From positions 36,640,744-36,704,743 of the forward strand of contig CM029609.1 in the NCBI GenBank assembly GCA_017311315.1: 64,000 nucleotides of DNA, read 5' to 3'. This document shows positions 1-10,200 of this stretch, in pieces (position 1 is the first letter of the stretch; the number at the start of each line of letters is the position of its first letter). This DNA is from Dendrocalamus latiflorus (Eukaryota; Streptophyta; Magnoliopsida; Poales; Poaceae). The position numbers were made by a program, and so were the translations under genes. The notes below the pieces were generated by a model. That model saw only the letters and a list, made by a program, of their open reading frames with translations, was not told the DNA's origin and ran no database searches.

Positions 1-486
1 AGACAACAAGTACCTGTTGATTAAATGTTTGTGCCGTCCATCCCAACATTGTCATCGAGAGAGTCACAGTGATCTGATCTGGACTCACCTCCAGCTTTAA
101 TCTCGCACACCAACTACAGGTCTGCAATTGCACAGGTGCATAGTGCACACACACGATAAAGCATATGTTAGGATCATGTCTGTTCTTCTGAAAGAGGAAC
201 ATCGAGATGTCAAGGGAATCCAGGGAAAAAAATGCTACAAGCTCATGGATTGTCCATCTCTTGTTGGAATTTGACCTGATCCGTGAGTCTTGAGGCGGTA
301 ACTCGCAGGCTCGTAGTTACGGTGCGCTGTGAGCCTCCTAGGCGCTGGGTCGCCGATCGCCGTCGACTCGCCGTCTCGACGTTGTTGGAAATCGGAACGG
401 AACCACGGCAGTCGCACAGTTTGGCGTCTCACAGCTGAGATAAGGATTATTAGCCAGTGCCGAATAGTAATTCAGCCGCCAGCCGC
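1..486. other. Left-edge intergenic sequence, no gene seen
   Basis: Short reading frames here lack recognisable domains and are mostly cut by the window edge or overlap the repeat arm that starts at 487. I see no promoter, RNA gene or complete transposon end. A short GCC/GCCAGC-rich repeat lies at the junction with the inverted-repeat arm (about 476-490). Confidence 0.5.
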
Positions 487-798
487 CAGCCGGGCCGTTT
501 GGTTGACGATTTGACGAAGGGCTCGGACGGAGCGGTTGCTTGTGATTTCGTAGATGCAGATTTTTTTTCACGGTATGAGTAGATGGAACGGCAGATTTGA
601 TCGGTAATGTGCAGGCTGGCCCAGCCATCCGCCATACCGACCAGGACTCGAGTTTAACACAAAACTTGTCCGACTCAACTTGATAGACAAACGACTCAAA
701 TCAAAGTATTATAAACTCAGCATCGTACTAAAATAGCTGTACTTATATATCATTGGTCATATTAACTAAAACTAAAATAATTAGTCATATTCAATTAA

Positions 799-1834
799 CG
801 GAAGTGCTAAACATCAGTCGGTTGTTTTTTTAATTGAAATCAGTGAGATTTTAGATCGTCCATTTTACTTTAGGATTCGTGTTCTGATCGGTCTGCAATT
901 TTGTTGTTGGTTTGTACGCGTCTGAATCCCGTCCGTTTGTAGCTAGGTCCACATACGCGCGTGTACTATTGCAGGTGTAGCGGAGTACTCAAGATGGCCT
1001 AGTCTAACTCCAGTGCAGGCGAGCGTCTGGCCCTGCTTTTTGGCTTGTTCAATCACTTTAAAATCTTCATTTTTTTAATCATCATTAAATATACTTTTTA
1101 TATTTACAATGCTATAAAAAATAGATTTTGATGTAATTTTTTATAGAACTCACTTGTACGTAAGTATAGAACTATTTTTCCAAAATATTTTGTTTGGTTA
1201 AATTTCCTAAGATGTTTTGTTTGGTTAAATTTCCCAAAATGTTTTGTTTGGTTTGAATGCTATGTTTTATTAAATTTCCCAAGATGTTTTGTTTGATTTT
1301 CTAAACTTTTTCTTAGAAGTATATTTTAATACAGAGTACTATCACAACCCAATGTTTATTTGTTAATTAAAAAGGCAGCATACATTGCTTTTCTGAATCT
1401 TTTTCTTAATACGCTTAACTAATTTGTTTGGTCAAGTATCACTACTTGTTTTGTATGCTCAGAAGTATAGTCAAATTTTATTTGATTAAATTTTCTAGTT
1501 GTTTTATCACATAGTTATTGTTATTTTTTGTGTCTCATGCGTTGTATGGGCCCTTTGGAAGGATGTAGATTATTTTCTGCCTGTTGTTCCTCGAAGACAA
1601 TGAAAGCCCGATTAGGGAAAAGGCCATCCAGAGAAAATAAAAACCCGTAAAAACGCAGACCGTGAAAAACATTCCTCGACCCGTTAACGTTTGCAGCCCG
1701 TTAAGCCTATCGGGTCCTTTTGTTTTTTTAATTGTGCTATTACGGAAGATGAGTTACGTGGGATTTTCATCCTACGGTGCCAAATCTGACTGATTTACTC
1801 AAAAAAATCAGTCGAATGACAAATAGACACTCCC
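799..1834. mobile_element. Non-autonomous Mutator-like element, 9-bp TSD TTCAATTAA
   Basis: The 1,036-bp insert is bounded by two copies of TTCAATTAA (790-798 and 1835-1843). The sister arm at 3501-4334 has the empty site with a single copy, which shows the insertion directly. The ends are imperfect terminal inverted repeats: GGAAGTGCTAAACATCAGTCG on the left and, read inward on the other strand, GGAGTGTCTATTTGTCATTCG on the right, both followed by a T-run and AATCAGT. A 9-bp duplication with such ends is the hallmark of the Mutator superfamily. No transposase frame is present, so the copy is non-autonomous. The interior is AT-rich, with a repeated TTTTGTTTGGTTAAATTTCC motif at about 1180-1290. 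Confidence 0.85.
1183..1290 (+). repeat. Degenerate short tandem repeat inside the Mutator-like insert
   Basis: Three to four copies of a unit of about 30-35 bp built on ATGTTTTGTTTGGTTAAATT and TTCCCAAGATG follow one another. Copies differ by several substitutions. No coding potential. Confidence 0.55.
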
Positions 1835-1995
1835 TTCAATTAATGTCATTAGTTATCTAAAAATAAATAAAATTTTAGATAGTTTCATATAGTCTATATT
1901 CTTCACGGATACGAATGTTGTTGGATATTTTCAAATACAGATTGTTGGGATAAACGTATCCCCACAGAACGAAAAGCTTGGTTGCGGGAATTTTA

Positions 1996-2231
1996 GGGCG
2001 TGTTTGGTTCACGTCCGCACCGTGCCGCACCGCGCCGCACCTTCTGCGCCACAGTTTTGGCGTGCGTTTGGTTCGCGTCGTCACTTGCGGCGTGCCGCGG
2101 CGTGGCCATGGCCCCGTATTTCAATTTCTGCGCCTCAACTTGCTGAATGTTTGGCGACAAAATCATGCGCCGCACTTTTCGCGCTGCCCCTGCTGCGGCT
2201 TGGCGCGCGTAGGCGCAGGCCAAACAGGCCC
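1996..2231. mobile_element. Tourist-like MITE (left arm copy)
   Basis: A 236-bp GC-rich element flanked by TTA on both sides (1993-1995 and 2232-2234). Its ends are inverted: GGGCGTGTTTGG at the left and GGGCCTGTTTGG read inward from the right. A TTA duplication with a GGGCNTGTTTGG terminus fits the PIF/Harbinger (Tourist) group. The interior is packed with GCGCCGCACC-type motifs and is open in several frames only because it is GC-rich. It also occurs in the other arm, so it was present before the duplication that made the arms. Confidence 0.75.
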
Positions 2232-2364
2232 TTAAGCCAGCGAAGGCCTCTCCCTCAACGGCGCGGATTGTCTGACGTAGTGGAGGTAAGTCACGCTGTG
2301 ACTTACCTCCTCAAAACCAATATCAGCCGTCCATCTTTTAGATGGACGGTTCTAGTTTTTTTAC

Positions 2365-3500
2365 TTCTAATTTTTATTCTAGTTTTTAGTTTATTTTACT
2401 TTCATCTTTTTCTAGATTTTTCTTTTTTCTTATATTTCTTTATATTATCTGTGTTAAAATAACCTATTCTGACCTTTTTTCTTATTCTGACCTTCGGCGT
2501 CGGCTTCTTGCGTGGCTCTTTCGGGAACCTTCGCCCCCCCCCCCCCCTCAGGGGCCTCATTGTGAAGAATCTACGGTAATGGGACTCATATAGCGGGGGG
2601 AGTTACAAGTGGTCAATGAACCTTCGGGCGTGAGGCTTCGCCCCCAACATGGATATGGAATCGGATGGAGAAAAACAACTGAAAACAGATTTGATGTATC
2701 TATTTAGTATCCATATTATAAACGAAGGCGGATATACATATTATAAACGAATACGAATATCCATATTATAAATGAATTCGAATACGGATATCCATATTGT
2801 AAATGAATACAAATATCCATATTATAAACAAATACGAATACGAATATGAAATACTCATGAATTAATCATATTTTTTAAAAATACTATGTTGTTTAATCAA
2901 CGGTTTATTGTGCTAAACAATAAGATAAGTAAAATCAATCTTACAGTCTACAAAATCAATTAATCAGAGCTAATTTTTGTGGAATTTTCGTTCTTCCTTT
3001 TTGGGTGCGATTTGGGGCGAATCTCTTGAGGGGTTTTGGTGGTAGGACATGTGAGAAGATATCTTTGCTACGGCAAGCACAACGCTGTGTGAGGGGAGGG
3101 GAGGAGATTTGGGTCCTGGCGGAGGGAGAGAAGGGCTGGAGGAGAGGCAATGTGGATTGTGGGAATGAGAGAAGCGGGAGGGAAGACAATTTTGGGGAGA
3201 GATCAAGGATTTGAGGGCGGGGACGCGGGAGGGTTTTGGGTTTTCATGCCCGGCGGGCGGCGGGGCTGATTTGGCGCCTAAAGGCTGTAGAGGCATGTGT
3301 GGCCGTGTGGGTGAGAAAAATTGGAAAAGCTGGAAGGGAAACGTGCCAATTTGTATTTTAGTGGAATGTGAAAAAGATTTTTCATTTCAGCAACTTAAAC
3401 AAATAAAATAAATGCAACACTTGTTAGTGTTTGTTTCCAATTCAATTTGTGCATTGGTTTATAATATGGATATTTGTATTCATTTATAATATGGATATCC
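2365..3500. other. Spacer between the inverted-repeat arms
   Basis: Single-copy spacer of about 1.1 kb. It contains a run of 14 C at about 2526-2540, a short tandem repeat (2706-2845) and a G-rich stretch (3050-3330) with small overlapping frames on both strands but no recognisable domain. The innermost right part (about 3450-3500) repeats the left minisatellite in inverted orientation. The ancestral arms may therefore have extended further in, with the left side expanded or the right side deleted. Confidence 0.6.
2706..2845 (+). repeat. Minisatellite, unit about 27 bp (ATCCATATTATAAA core)
   Basis: Five successive copies of a unit containing ATCCATATTATAAACGAA plus a variable ATACGAAT tail. 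Two inverted copies appear near 3455-3500, next to the right arm. Confidence 0.7.
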
Positions 3501-4334
3501 GTAAAAAAAACTAGAACCGTCCATCTGAAAGATGGACGGCTGATATTGGTTTTGAGGAGGTAAGTCACAGCGTGACTTACCTCCACTACGTCAGACAATC
3601 CGCGCCGTCGAGGGAGAGGCCTTCGCTGGCTTAAGGGCCTGTTTGGCCTGCGCCTACGCGCGCCGAGCCGCAGCAGGGGCAGCGCCAAAAGTGCGGCGCA
3701 TGATTTCGTCGCCAGACTTTCGGCAAGTTGAGGCGCAGAAATTGAACTACGGGGCCATGGCCACGCCGCGGCACGCCGCAAGTGAGGACGCGAACCAAAC
3801 GCACGCCAAAACTATGGCGCAGAAGGTGCGGCGCGGTGCGGCACGGTGCGGACGTGAACCAAACACGCCCTAAAATTCCCGCAACCAAGCTTTTCGTTCT
3901 GTGGGGATACGTTTATCCCAACAATCTGTATTTGAAAATATCAACAACATTCGTATCCGTGAAGAATATAGACTATATGAAACTATCTAAAATTTTATTT
4001 ATTTTTAGATAACTAATGACATTAATTGAATATGACTAATTATTTTAGTTTTAGTTAATATGACCAATGATATATAAGTACAGCTATTTTAGTACGATGC
4101 TGAGTTTATAATACTTTGATTTGAGTCGTTTGTCTACCAAGTTGAGTCGGACAAGTTTTGTGTTGAACTCGAGTCCTGGTCGGTATGGCGGATGGCTGGG
4201 CTAGCCTGCACATTACCGATCAAATCTGCCGTTCCATCTGCTCATACCGTGAAAAAAAATCTGCATCTACGAAATCACAAGCAACCGCTCCGTCCGAGCC
4301 CTTCGTCAAATCGCCAACCAAACGGCCCGGCTGG
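3501..4334. repeat. Right arm of large inverted repeat
   Basis: About 834 bp, the reverse complement of the left arm without the 1,036-bp insertion, so it preserves the empty insertion site near 4018-4035. The outer end stops at GGCCCGGCTGG. Short frames on either arm mirror each other and look non-coding. Confidence 0.85.
3635..3870. mobile_element. Tourist-like MITE (right arm copy)
   Basis: The 236-bp inverted counterpart of the MITE in the left arm, flanked by TAA (3632-3634 and 3871-3873), with termini GGGCCTGTTTGG and CCAAACACGCCC. Confidence 0.75.
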
Positions 4335-4336
4335 TG

Positions 4337-4601
4337 TAGTGTTACTAAAGCAAAAAAAAAGTGTTACAACAAAAAATCACTGTAACACTAGACAAATGTT
4401 CCTGTAGACAAGTAAATGTGTTACAATGTAGTAACACTTTTTTGGATATAGAAGAACAGATATCTTGTGTTCCAACAAATCAGTCTATAGTAACATGGCC
4501 AATTGGAACACAAAAAAAGTGTTACTAAGAGAGCTAGTAACACTTTTTTAATCCTATAGTAACACAAGTTGGTGTTACTATATCCCTGCGCTGTAGTAGT
4601 G
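4337..4601. mobile_element. Possible CACTA-type element end with heptamer cluster
   Basis: About ten copies of GTGTTAC or its complement GTAACAC fall in roughly 240 bp (near 4338, 4360, 4382, 4408, 4430, 4518, 4535, 4557 and 4572). The stretch ends in GCTGTAGTAGTG, which read inward on the minus strand begins CACTACTACAGC. Dense subterminal repeats next to a CACTA terminus are typical of the CACTA (En/Spm) superfamily. Only one end is identifiable and no transposase is seen, so it may be a fragment or a chance repeat. Confidence 0.4.
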
Positions 4602-6130
4602 ACTATATCAGAAAGGCTGATAGTTATGCCAAATTGTTGCATTGATTCCACCTTGATAAATTATTACCCTTGCTATTGTCACCTTAGCATTAATATCCAC
4701 TATTGGAAAAAAAATATGGAACTTTTAGATTAAACACAGTAGTTAATGATTAGCCATACTCATATAGGTAATAGATGTGCTAGTTGGAAATAGGTCAAAA
4801 TGTTCAAAAATAGGAGATATGTGAGAAATGGTCTAGAGAAGATACCTCTATTATATTGGTTAGCAAATAAAATATAAAGCATGTTTTAAACTTGGACAAG
4901 TGGTTGTAGAGACTAATGTAGTTAGCACGAGACTGTGGTATGTGGATATCTCGCCCGGTACACTAAGGACCGAGCCTATAGGGTAGTTAGACCCAAGATG
5001 CAATATACAACCATGTCTGATTTTAGGGGAAGGCCTTAGAATAATAAGTTACTGGGTTCTAGCAATTTAACCGCCGATGGTAGATTGTAGGAGAAATTGG
5101 GCAACTACGGGCATGAAGGGATTCCATATTCAAAGGGACCTTACCGGGATAGAAGGTTTACTAACACACCATATGAATCTTGGGACATTGGATTACATTC
5201 CCTGTTCTAAGAAGGGAATCATAACGCAGTTGTTGCTATGACCGGTAATATAAAAGCTTCGTCGTGAACTCTTAAATTAGATACCAATGGTATCGTGTGG
5301 CATGTATAACATGGTTGGATGTTTATATCATGTGGGCAAAGTGTGCAATCTCTACAGAGTGTAAAACTATTCGAATAGCCGTGTCTACGGTTATGGATGA
5401 CTTGGTGAATCCTCCACCTTAGTAGCGTTATGTTTTGTAAAATGGATCGAGGAATATATGGATGGAAAATCCATAACTTGGTTCAACAAGGTTATTGTCG
5501 TTGTTTTGAAATCCTGGGGCAACAAGCCTCTTGTTCTACATTATGCTATTTATGCTTTATTATTAATTGTTTATCAAATTGAAATGCTCTTTCAACTTCT
5601 ATTTTCAATTTATTACTCACTATTACAATTGAAAATGTGTTTTCTTTGCAAATTAAACTAAACTAGACAACCACCTTTGTATCAGCTTGCATACTATATA
5701 ACTTTGCTATAAATTCTTATGGAGTACGATTTTCGTACTAATCGTTGCTTATTGAACATTTTTAGATAATGCAGAAGATGATCCACCTTGCGGTTACTAT
5801 TATGTAGCAGGTTTTAGCGATGAGGACATTGATTTCTAAGGTCTTGCCCTAGTCAATTACTTGTGAATGGGCTGAGGCTTACTGCTGGGTTTTAATGCCT
5901 TTTTTGTCTCCACTTCCGCTTAACTATTTTTATTGTATGTTCTATTTGACCAGTTAGTCCATGTGTTGTAAACTTTGCCATGTAGGCTTATGTACGGTTG
6001 CTACCCTTATACACTATCTTGTTAAAATTTATCATGTATGGATGTGATATGAATATTGTTGAATGTATATGTTAGTCATTGATCATAGGGCTAGTACGGT
6101 AAACATATAGGTTTGGAATACAAATTCCGC
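4602..6130. other. Probable decayed LTR-retrotransposon non-coding sequence
   Basis: No reading frame with a recognisable domain. Part of the stretch at 4920-5420 has the wordy, non-coding look of grass LTR-retrotransposon leader or 3' regions (for example GAATAGCCGTGTCTACGG near 5375). A short tail-like frame ends in an acidic GFSDEDIDF-stop at about 5770-5839. I found no LTR, primer-binding site or target duplication, so the class is a guess. Confidence 0.3.
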
Positions 6131-6600
6131 GACTCCACAGTTCGTTAAGAACATTTTCCAAAAACCTAATAGAAAAAATGAAAAAAAATATATGTAGCAC
6201 ACAAAAACCCAATGGGAAAAAATGAAGGAAAATGTACATAACACATAAGTTATTCTGCGCGCAATGCCTTGTCAAAAACCTGAGGTAAGAACTCCCAATG
6301 AGAAAAAAAAACTCACAAAACCTTGTTTGGCTGAGTCAATCCCAACCAAGCCCGGTCTTTTCATCTTTTGGGCTGGGATAACAATGTACTTAACAGTTTA
6401 TCCTATACTTTCCATCTTGCCAGATGTTAACATTATACCTTTCATCCTCGGCAAGATTAAAAAAACGCGATTCAGTGCCTATACTTTCACATTTAAAAAT
6501 ATACTTAACGTGGTACTTTATTACCAAATCCGTGGTAAATCAATAGGAAGCATTTCAAAGGGGACAAAAATACTTTCGGTCTTTCTCAACTTTCGGAACT
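6131..6600. repeat. Short degenerate repeats, possible retrotransposon debris
   Basis: The motif AAAAACC(T/C)AATGGGAAAAAA recurs at about 6162, 6205 and 6275-6310. This resembles the tandem leader repeats of some plant retrotransposons. A 114-codon frame at 6264-6608 (+) shows no domain and is probably spurious. Confidence 0.3.
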
Positions 6601-6969
6601 GGCGATGATGGTGCACCATGTGGATCTTAGGTGTCGGATGAAGGTAACCTCTCTTCCCCCCTGGTTACACACTTCTGTTTTCCCTTTCGTCTGCTGTGGA
6701 CTTCAGGCAATCAGAGGCATTTGAATCACATCCTTTTACCATCACTACCAAAAATGCGATCTAATATTCTCAGGAAGTACAAAATGCTCTTTAAGATGCA
6801 ATTTAGTATCGACTTATCTATCCAACTTGAATTAAGAAATAAATGTGACAACAGTCATGATGGAACAGAGATTGTGCATGAAACCCAGCAGGTTTCACCA
6901 CACTTGTGCTGCAGCTTTTACTATGGCGTCATTCCTGATGGAAAGGAAAGGGGGATTTACAAATGCAAG
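6600..6969 (-). other. Downstream flank / probable 3' UTR of the WDR26-type gene
   Basis: About 370 bp following the stop codon of the minus-strand WD40 gene, with no other gene. A 132-codon plus-strand frame here (6631-7029) overlaps the last coding exon on the opposite strand and has no recognisable domain. I could not place the polyadenylation site. Confidence 0.35.
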
Positions 6970-7254
6970 TTATACATCCATGTAGCAACCACAATCATTC
7001 CTGCTGTTCCCGTTGCACTGGCGAACTAAACCGTTGCCGTGGGCGCTGCCATTCGCATGGATCCTGTTGCTGCTGCCAACATCCTTGCGCTTCAGACTGG
7101 CCTTCTTCACTCCCCATATACGAATGGTGTGATCATCGCTCGCGGATGCGAGCATGTGCGGATTCACAGGATTCCAGCTTACACAGTTGACCGTGCCGGT
7201 GTGACCAGGCAAAGTCTCAATAAGATCTCCAGTACCTCTATGCCATACGTAGAC
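6970..7254 (-). CDS. WDR26: WDR26 homologue, coding exon 4 (last WD40 unit and tail)
   Basis: A 285-bp exon. It completes unit 6 (VYVWH) and encodes unit 7 (LPGHTGTVNC...HTIRIWG), a basic linker (KKASLKRK) and an Asn/Gly/His-rich tail ending CYMDV before the stop at 6970-6972. The acceptor is TACTTTCAG. Confidence 0.9.
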   Translation of the reverse strand, partial: VYVWHRGTGDLIETLPGHTGTVNCVSWNPVNPHMLASASDDHTIRIWGVKKASLKRKDVGSSNRIHANGSAHGNGLVRQCNGNSRNDCGCYMDV

Positions 7255-10200
7255 CTGAAAGTAAGAAAATTATTGCAGAGTATTACTTTAAGAGCAGATG
7301 CAGAAGAGAGGAAAAAGATATGTGACAGCACCGAGTAATTTGACAACACTGAGTAGTTAGACCAACCGCTAGCTGGTACAAAATCCACCCATGCAAGAAT
7401 GGCTCATCAGTAAAAATACAAGTTCGGAAGAAACAAATGATCCCAACATAGTAATGCATATTTATTCAAATTGAACCTAAGAATTCATCTTCCATCTCTA
7501 TCCTAAGAATACATCAGCAGCATGCATTTCGGTGTTTCAGATGATCAGATCATTAGACGTGATAAATGTGGCGATCAATATCCTGCATACCGAATATTTT
7601 GAAGAAAAACCAATGGTAAGTGCCTAGACAACAAAAAAATAAATGGACATACTTATCATCATAAATCTGCAGAACAGGCCTAGACATTACTAACATCGCA
7701 GCACTGTGCAAGGTACCAAAAGTATTCAAGATCTTGTGATGTTTATACACAGCAGAATAACGCAATGCATTGAGGATGGTTCAAATGACAATTTGGTTTC
7801 TATGTTCTCGAGTAGATTTGACTTGTAAGACGACAGTCGACAAATATAATTTTGCTACAAGGCCAATGATGGAAAATCCACAATGCATCATTTGTCTAGC
7901 ATTAGCAAAAATTCATAGAATTGGTGCACTAAGACATCAAAATTTGAGTCAATTCATAATCTTCTATAGCCACAGGTGGTCACCAAGTAAATCATCATAC
8001 CAGTGAATCTTCACTCCCACTAGCAATAAAGGCCTGCTCAGATCCACCTAAACAAGACCTTATCACAAACCGGCTGCGCTTATGGCCAGTGTACCTGTTA
8101 ACTTGAATGGGACCATTCCTTATATTCCACAAATGAATCTCCTTTGTAAGATTTACAAGCAAGAAATCACCATCTTCTGACAGAGAAAATGAAGTGATTA
8201 TATCATCCTCCTCAATCAGCCTCTCCTGTTTTGTCTCCCTATCGAATAAAAGAATAGTGCACTCCCTATTCATGCTTATTATAAGCTTGCCATCTTTTGT
8301 TACAGCAAAATCAGATGTTTTTGATGATCTCTGCCATTTCCAGCAATCTACTTCTTTACCATCTAAATCCCACAAGCAAAGGTTTTTGTCGGTTAGACCA
8401 GACAATATATGCTTTCCATCTGGAAACCAACCACATGAGATCAAACCAAGGCCAGACTTTTCATAAACATGAAGACATTCACCAGATTCAACATCCCAGC
8501 GTCGGATGACTTCTTCCATTCCACATGTGAGAAGCTGGAAATCATCAGGGCTCCACGCAACCATCATCACAGGTTTCTCATGGCCACCCAATGTATGCTT
8601 CAGCAATAGCTCTCCATCTTCATCAACCTAAGGAACGAAGAGAATACTTTGCATCAATCGAGAAAGTACACTTCACATAACAAAATAAAGACACTCTCTG
8701 AATACAAATTACAATACAGCTTCCTGCAACAACAGAACAAATACAGTATAAATTTCTGGCCATATGGAAGGTGACAAGGGCAGTAGACCCTCCCCCTTCA
8801 GTCCATAAAATAAGGCATAAGATGCTCAGAATAATCTACACAATGATGGAAAGGGAATGTAAAACTGAAAATTTTAAAATATATTTGATGATCAGCAACT
8901 ACATAAGAGATGTGAAGGGGATTCGGAGTTTTGATGAAGACATGCTGAAAATTGTCTGGAAAATGTTTCAAAATTTTGTGAGGAAAGAGCAACCTCAAGT
9001 CCCTCAGCCATAAAAATATTACACAAAAAACTGTGTTGATGTGCTTGCTCATGCTACCTGCTGCTTGTCATTTGGAGGGGATAGTCGTTGCTCTGTAGCT
9101 AGTATTTCCCTTTTGAGTCCATTACGTCCATCCAAGTCCACTGCTCTCTCTTTTTGAGTTTGTCTAAGCCGTGTGAGTCCATAAATTCCTTGTCATTTAG
9201 TCGATTACTTCTCTACTCACGATGCATCCTTTGGATCCAGTGTGGCCCACTCCTTCCCTTTCGCATGGCAGCAGCCGCTGCTCCTCCCTCTGAGCCGTTG
9301 CAGATCGTAGAAGTCGTTTTGATACATCCGCTTCTTTCTGAGCCGCCGCCCCAAGTTTCTAAGGCCGCCGTAATTCCATTCCACGCCGCTGCTGTCTCGG
9401 GCTTTGGTCTGCGCCACCATACTTCTATCTATCCCTTTTCGGTTTGATTTGACAGCTCTTTCTATTTGTACCGGTTTCATCATCCTCTTTGCCGTATTGT
9501 CGTGGTCGACTTTGCTCCCGCTTGCCACTTTATACTTTATGGGCTACCACATAACCCCAGATGGGAGGAGATCATTTAATACTCGACATATTTTCCAAGA
9601 GTTGCACGCTACGCGACATCTTCAAGACTCGGATTTTAGATTTTCCTTATTTTAGTGTCAAGCCTTTCAAATGCAATGCTATTTCATACGCCTTGCATTT
9701 GAGGGGGGTGTTAACGGGTATTTGTGGTATTGTGTGTTAGTCTAGGGTTGTGTCCATGTATTCACTATATATATAGCCCCTTTGGGCCTCAAACAATCAA
9801 CAAACTATTCATCCATCCATCCATTCCTCTCCTCCTCTTGACGATGTTCACTAGGAACAGGCTAGGAGAAAAGTGTCAGGCCACAAGCTCATGGAGCACA
9901 CTTGACATCAAATTTCCTTGTTGCTGAAGCTAACCGGATACAAATCTTAAGTAGGCTCTGGGGGAAATAATCATATAAAACAGCAATCTTCTACTTCAGT
10001 TTTGACATATAATGAAATTTTCAGAATACACAATTTCAAACGGAAGTAAACAGCAGGGGAATAAAAAGCATGAATGAAGTCCTGCATGTTCAAGTCTTGA
10101 CATGAGGTGAAAAATGTGAAATTAAGGGATGGGCTACTGCACTGCTAAACTGCTCCATGAAAAACGTCAAAAGGTCCATGTATAGGTTTGCAAGCTTACC

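Larger units (their letters stand above)
487..2364. repeat. Left arm of large inverted repeat
   Basis: Reading this arm on the minus strand reproduces 3501-4334 with only scattered mismatches. The match runs from the GC-rich outer end (GGCCCGGCTGG on the minus strand) to the inner end at TCTAGTTTTTTTAC. Colinearity is broken once, by the insertion at 799-1834, which the right arm lacks. A TTA-flanked MITE sits in both arms. Beyond the outer end the two flanks share nothing, and I found no target duplication for the structure as a whole. Confidence 0.85.

Noticed and set aside
235..635. Several overlapping frames on both strands (61-96 codons)
   Set aside because: They cross the border of the inverted-repeat arm, mirror frames in the other arm, and show no domain.
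1875..2462. Arg/Pro/Ala-rich frames up to 152 codons
   Set aside because: They are translations of the GC-rich Tourist-like MITE in several frames, and the same frames recur inverted at 3395-4012.
2956..3411. Overlapping frames on both strands in the spacer of the inverted repeat
   Set aside because: Low-complexity, mutually overlapping, no domain and no splice or promoter context.
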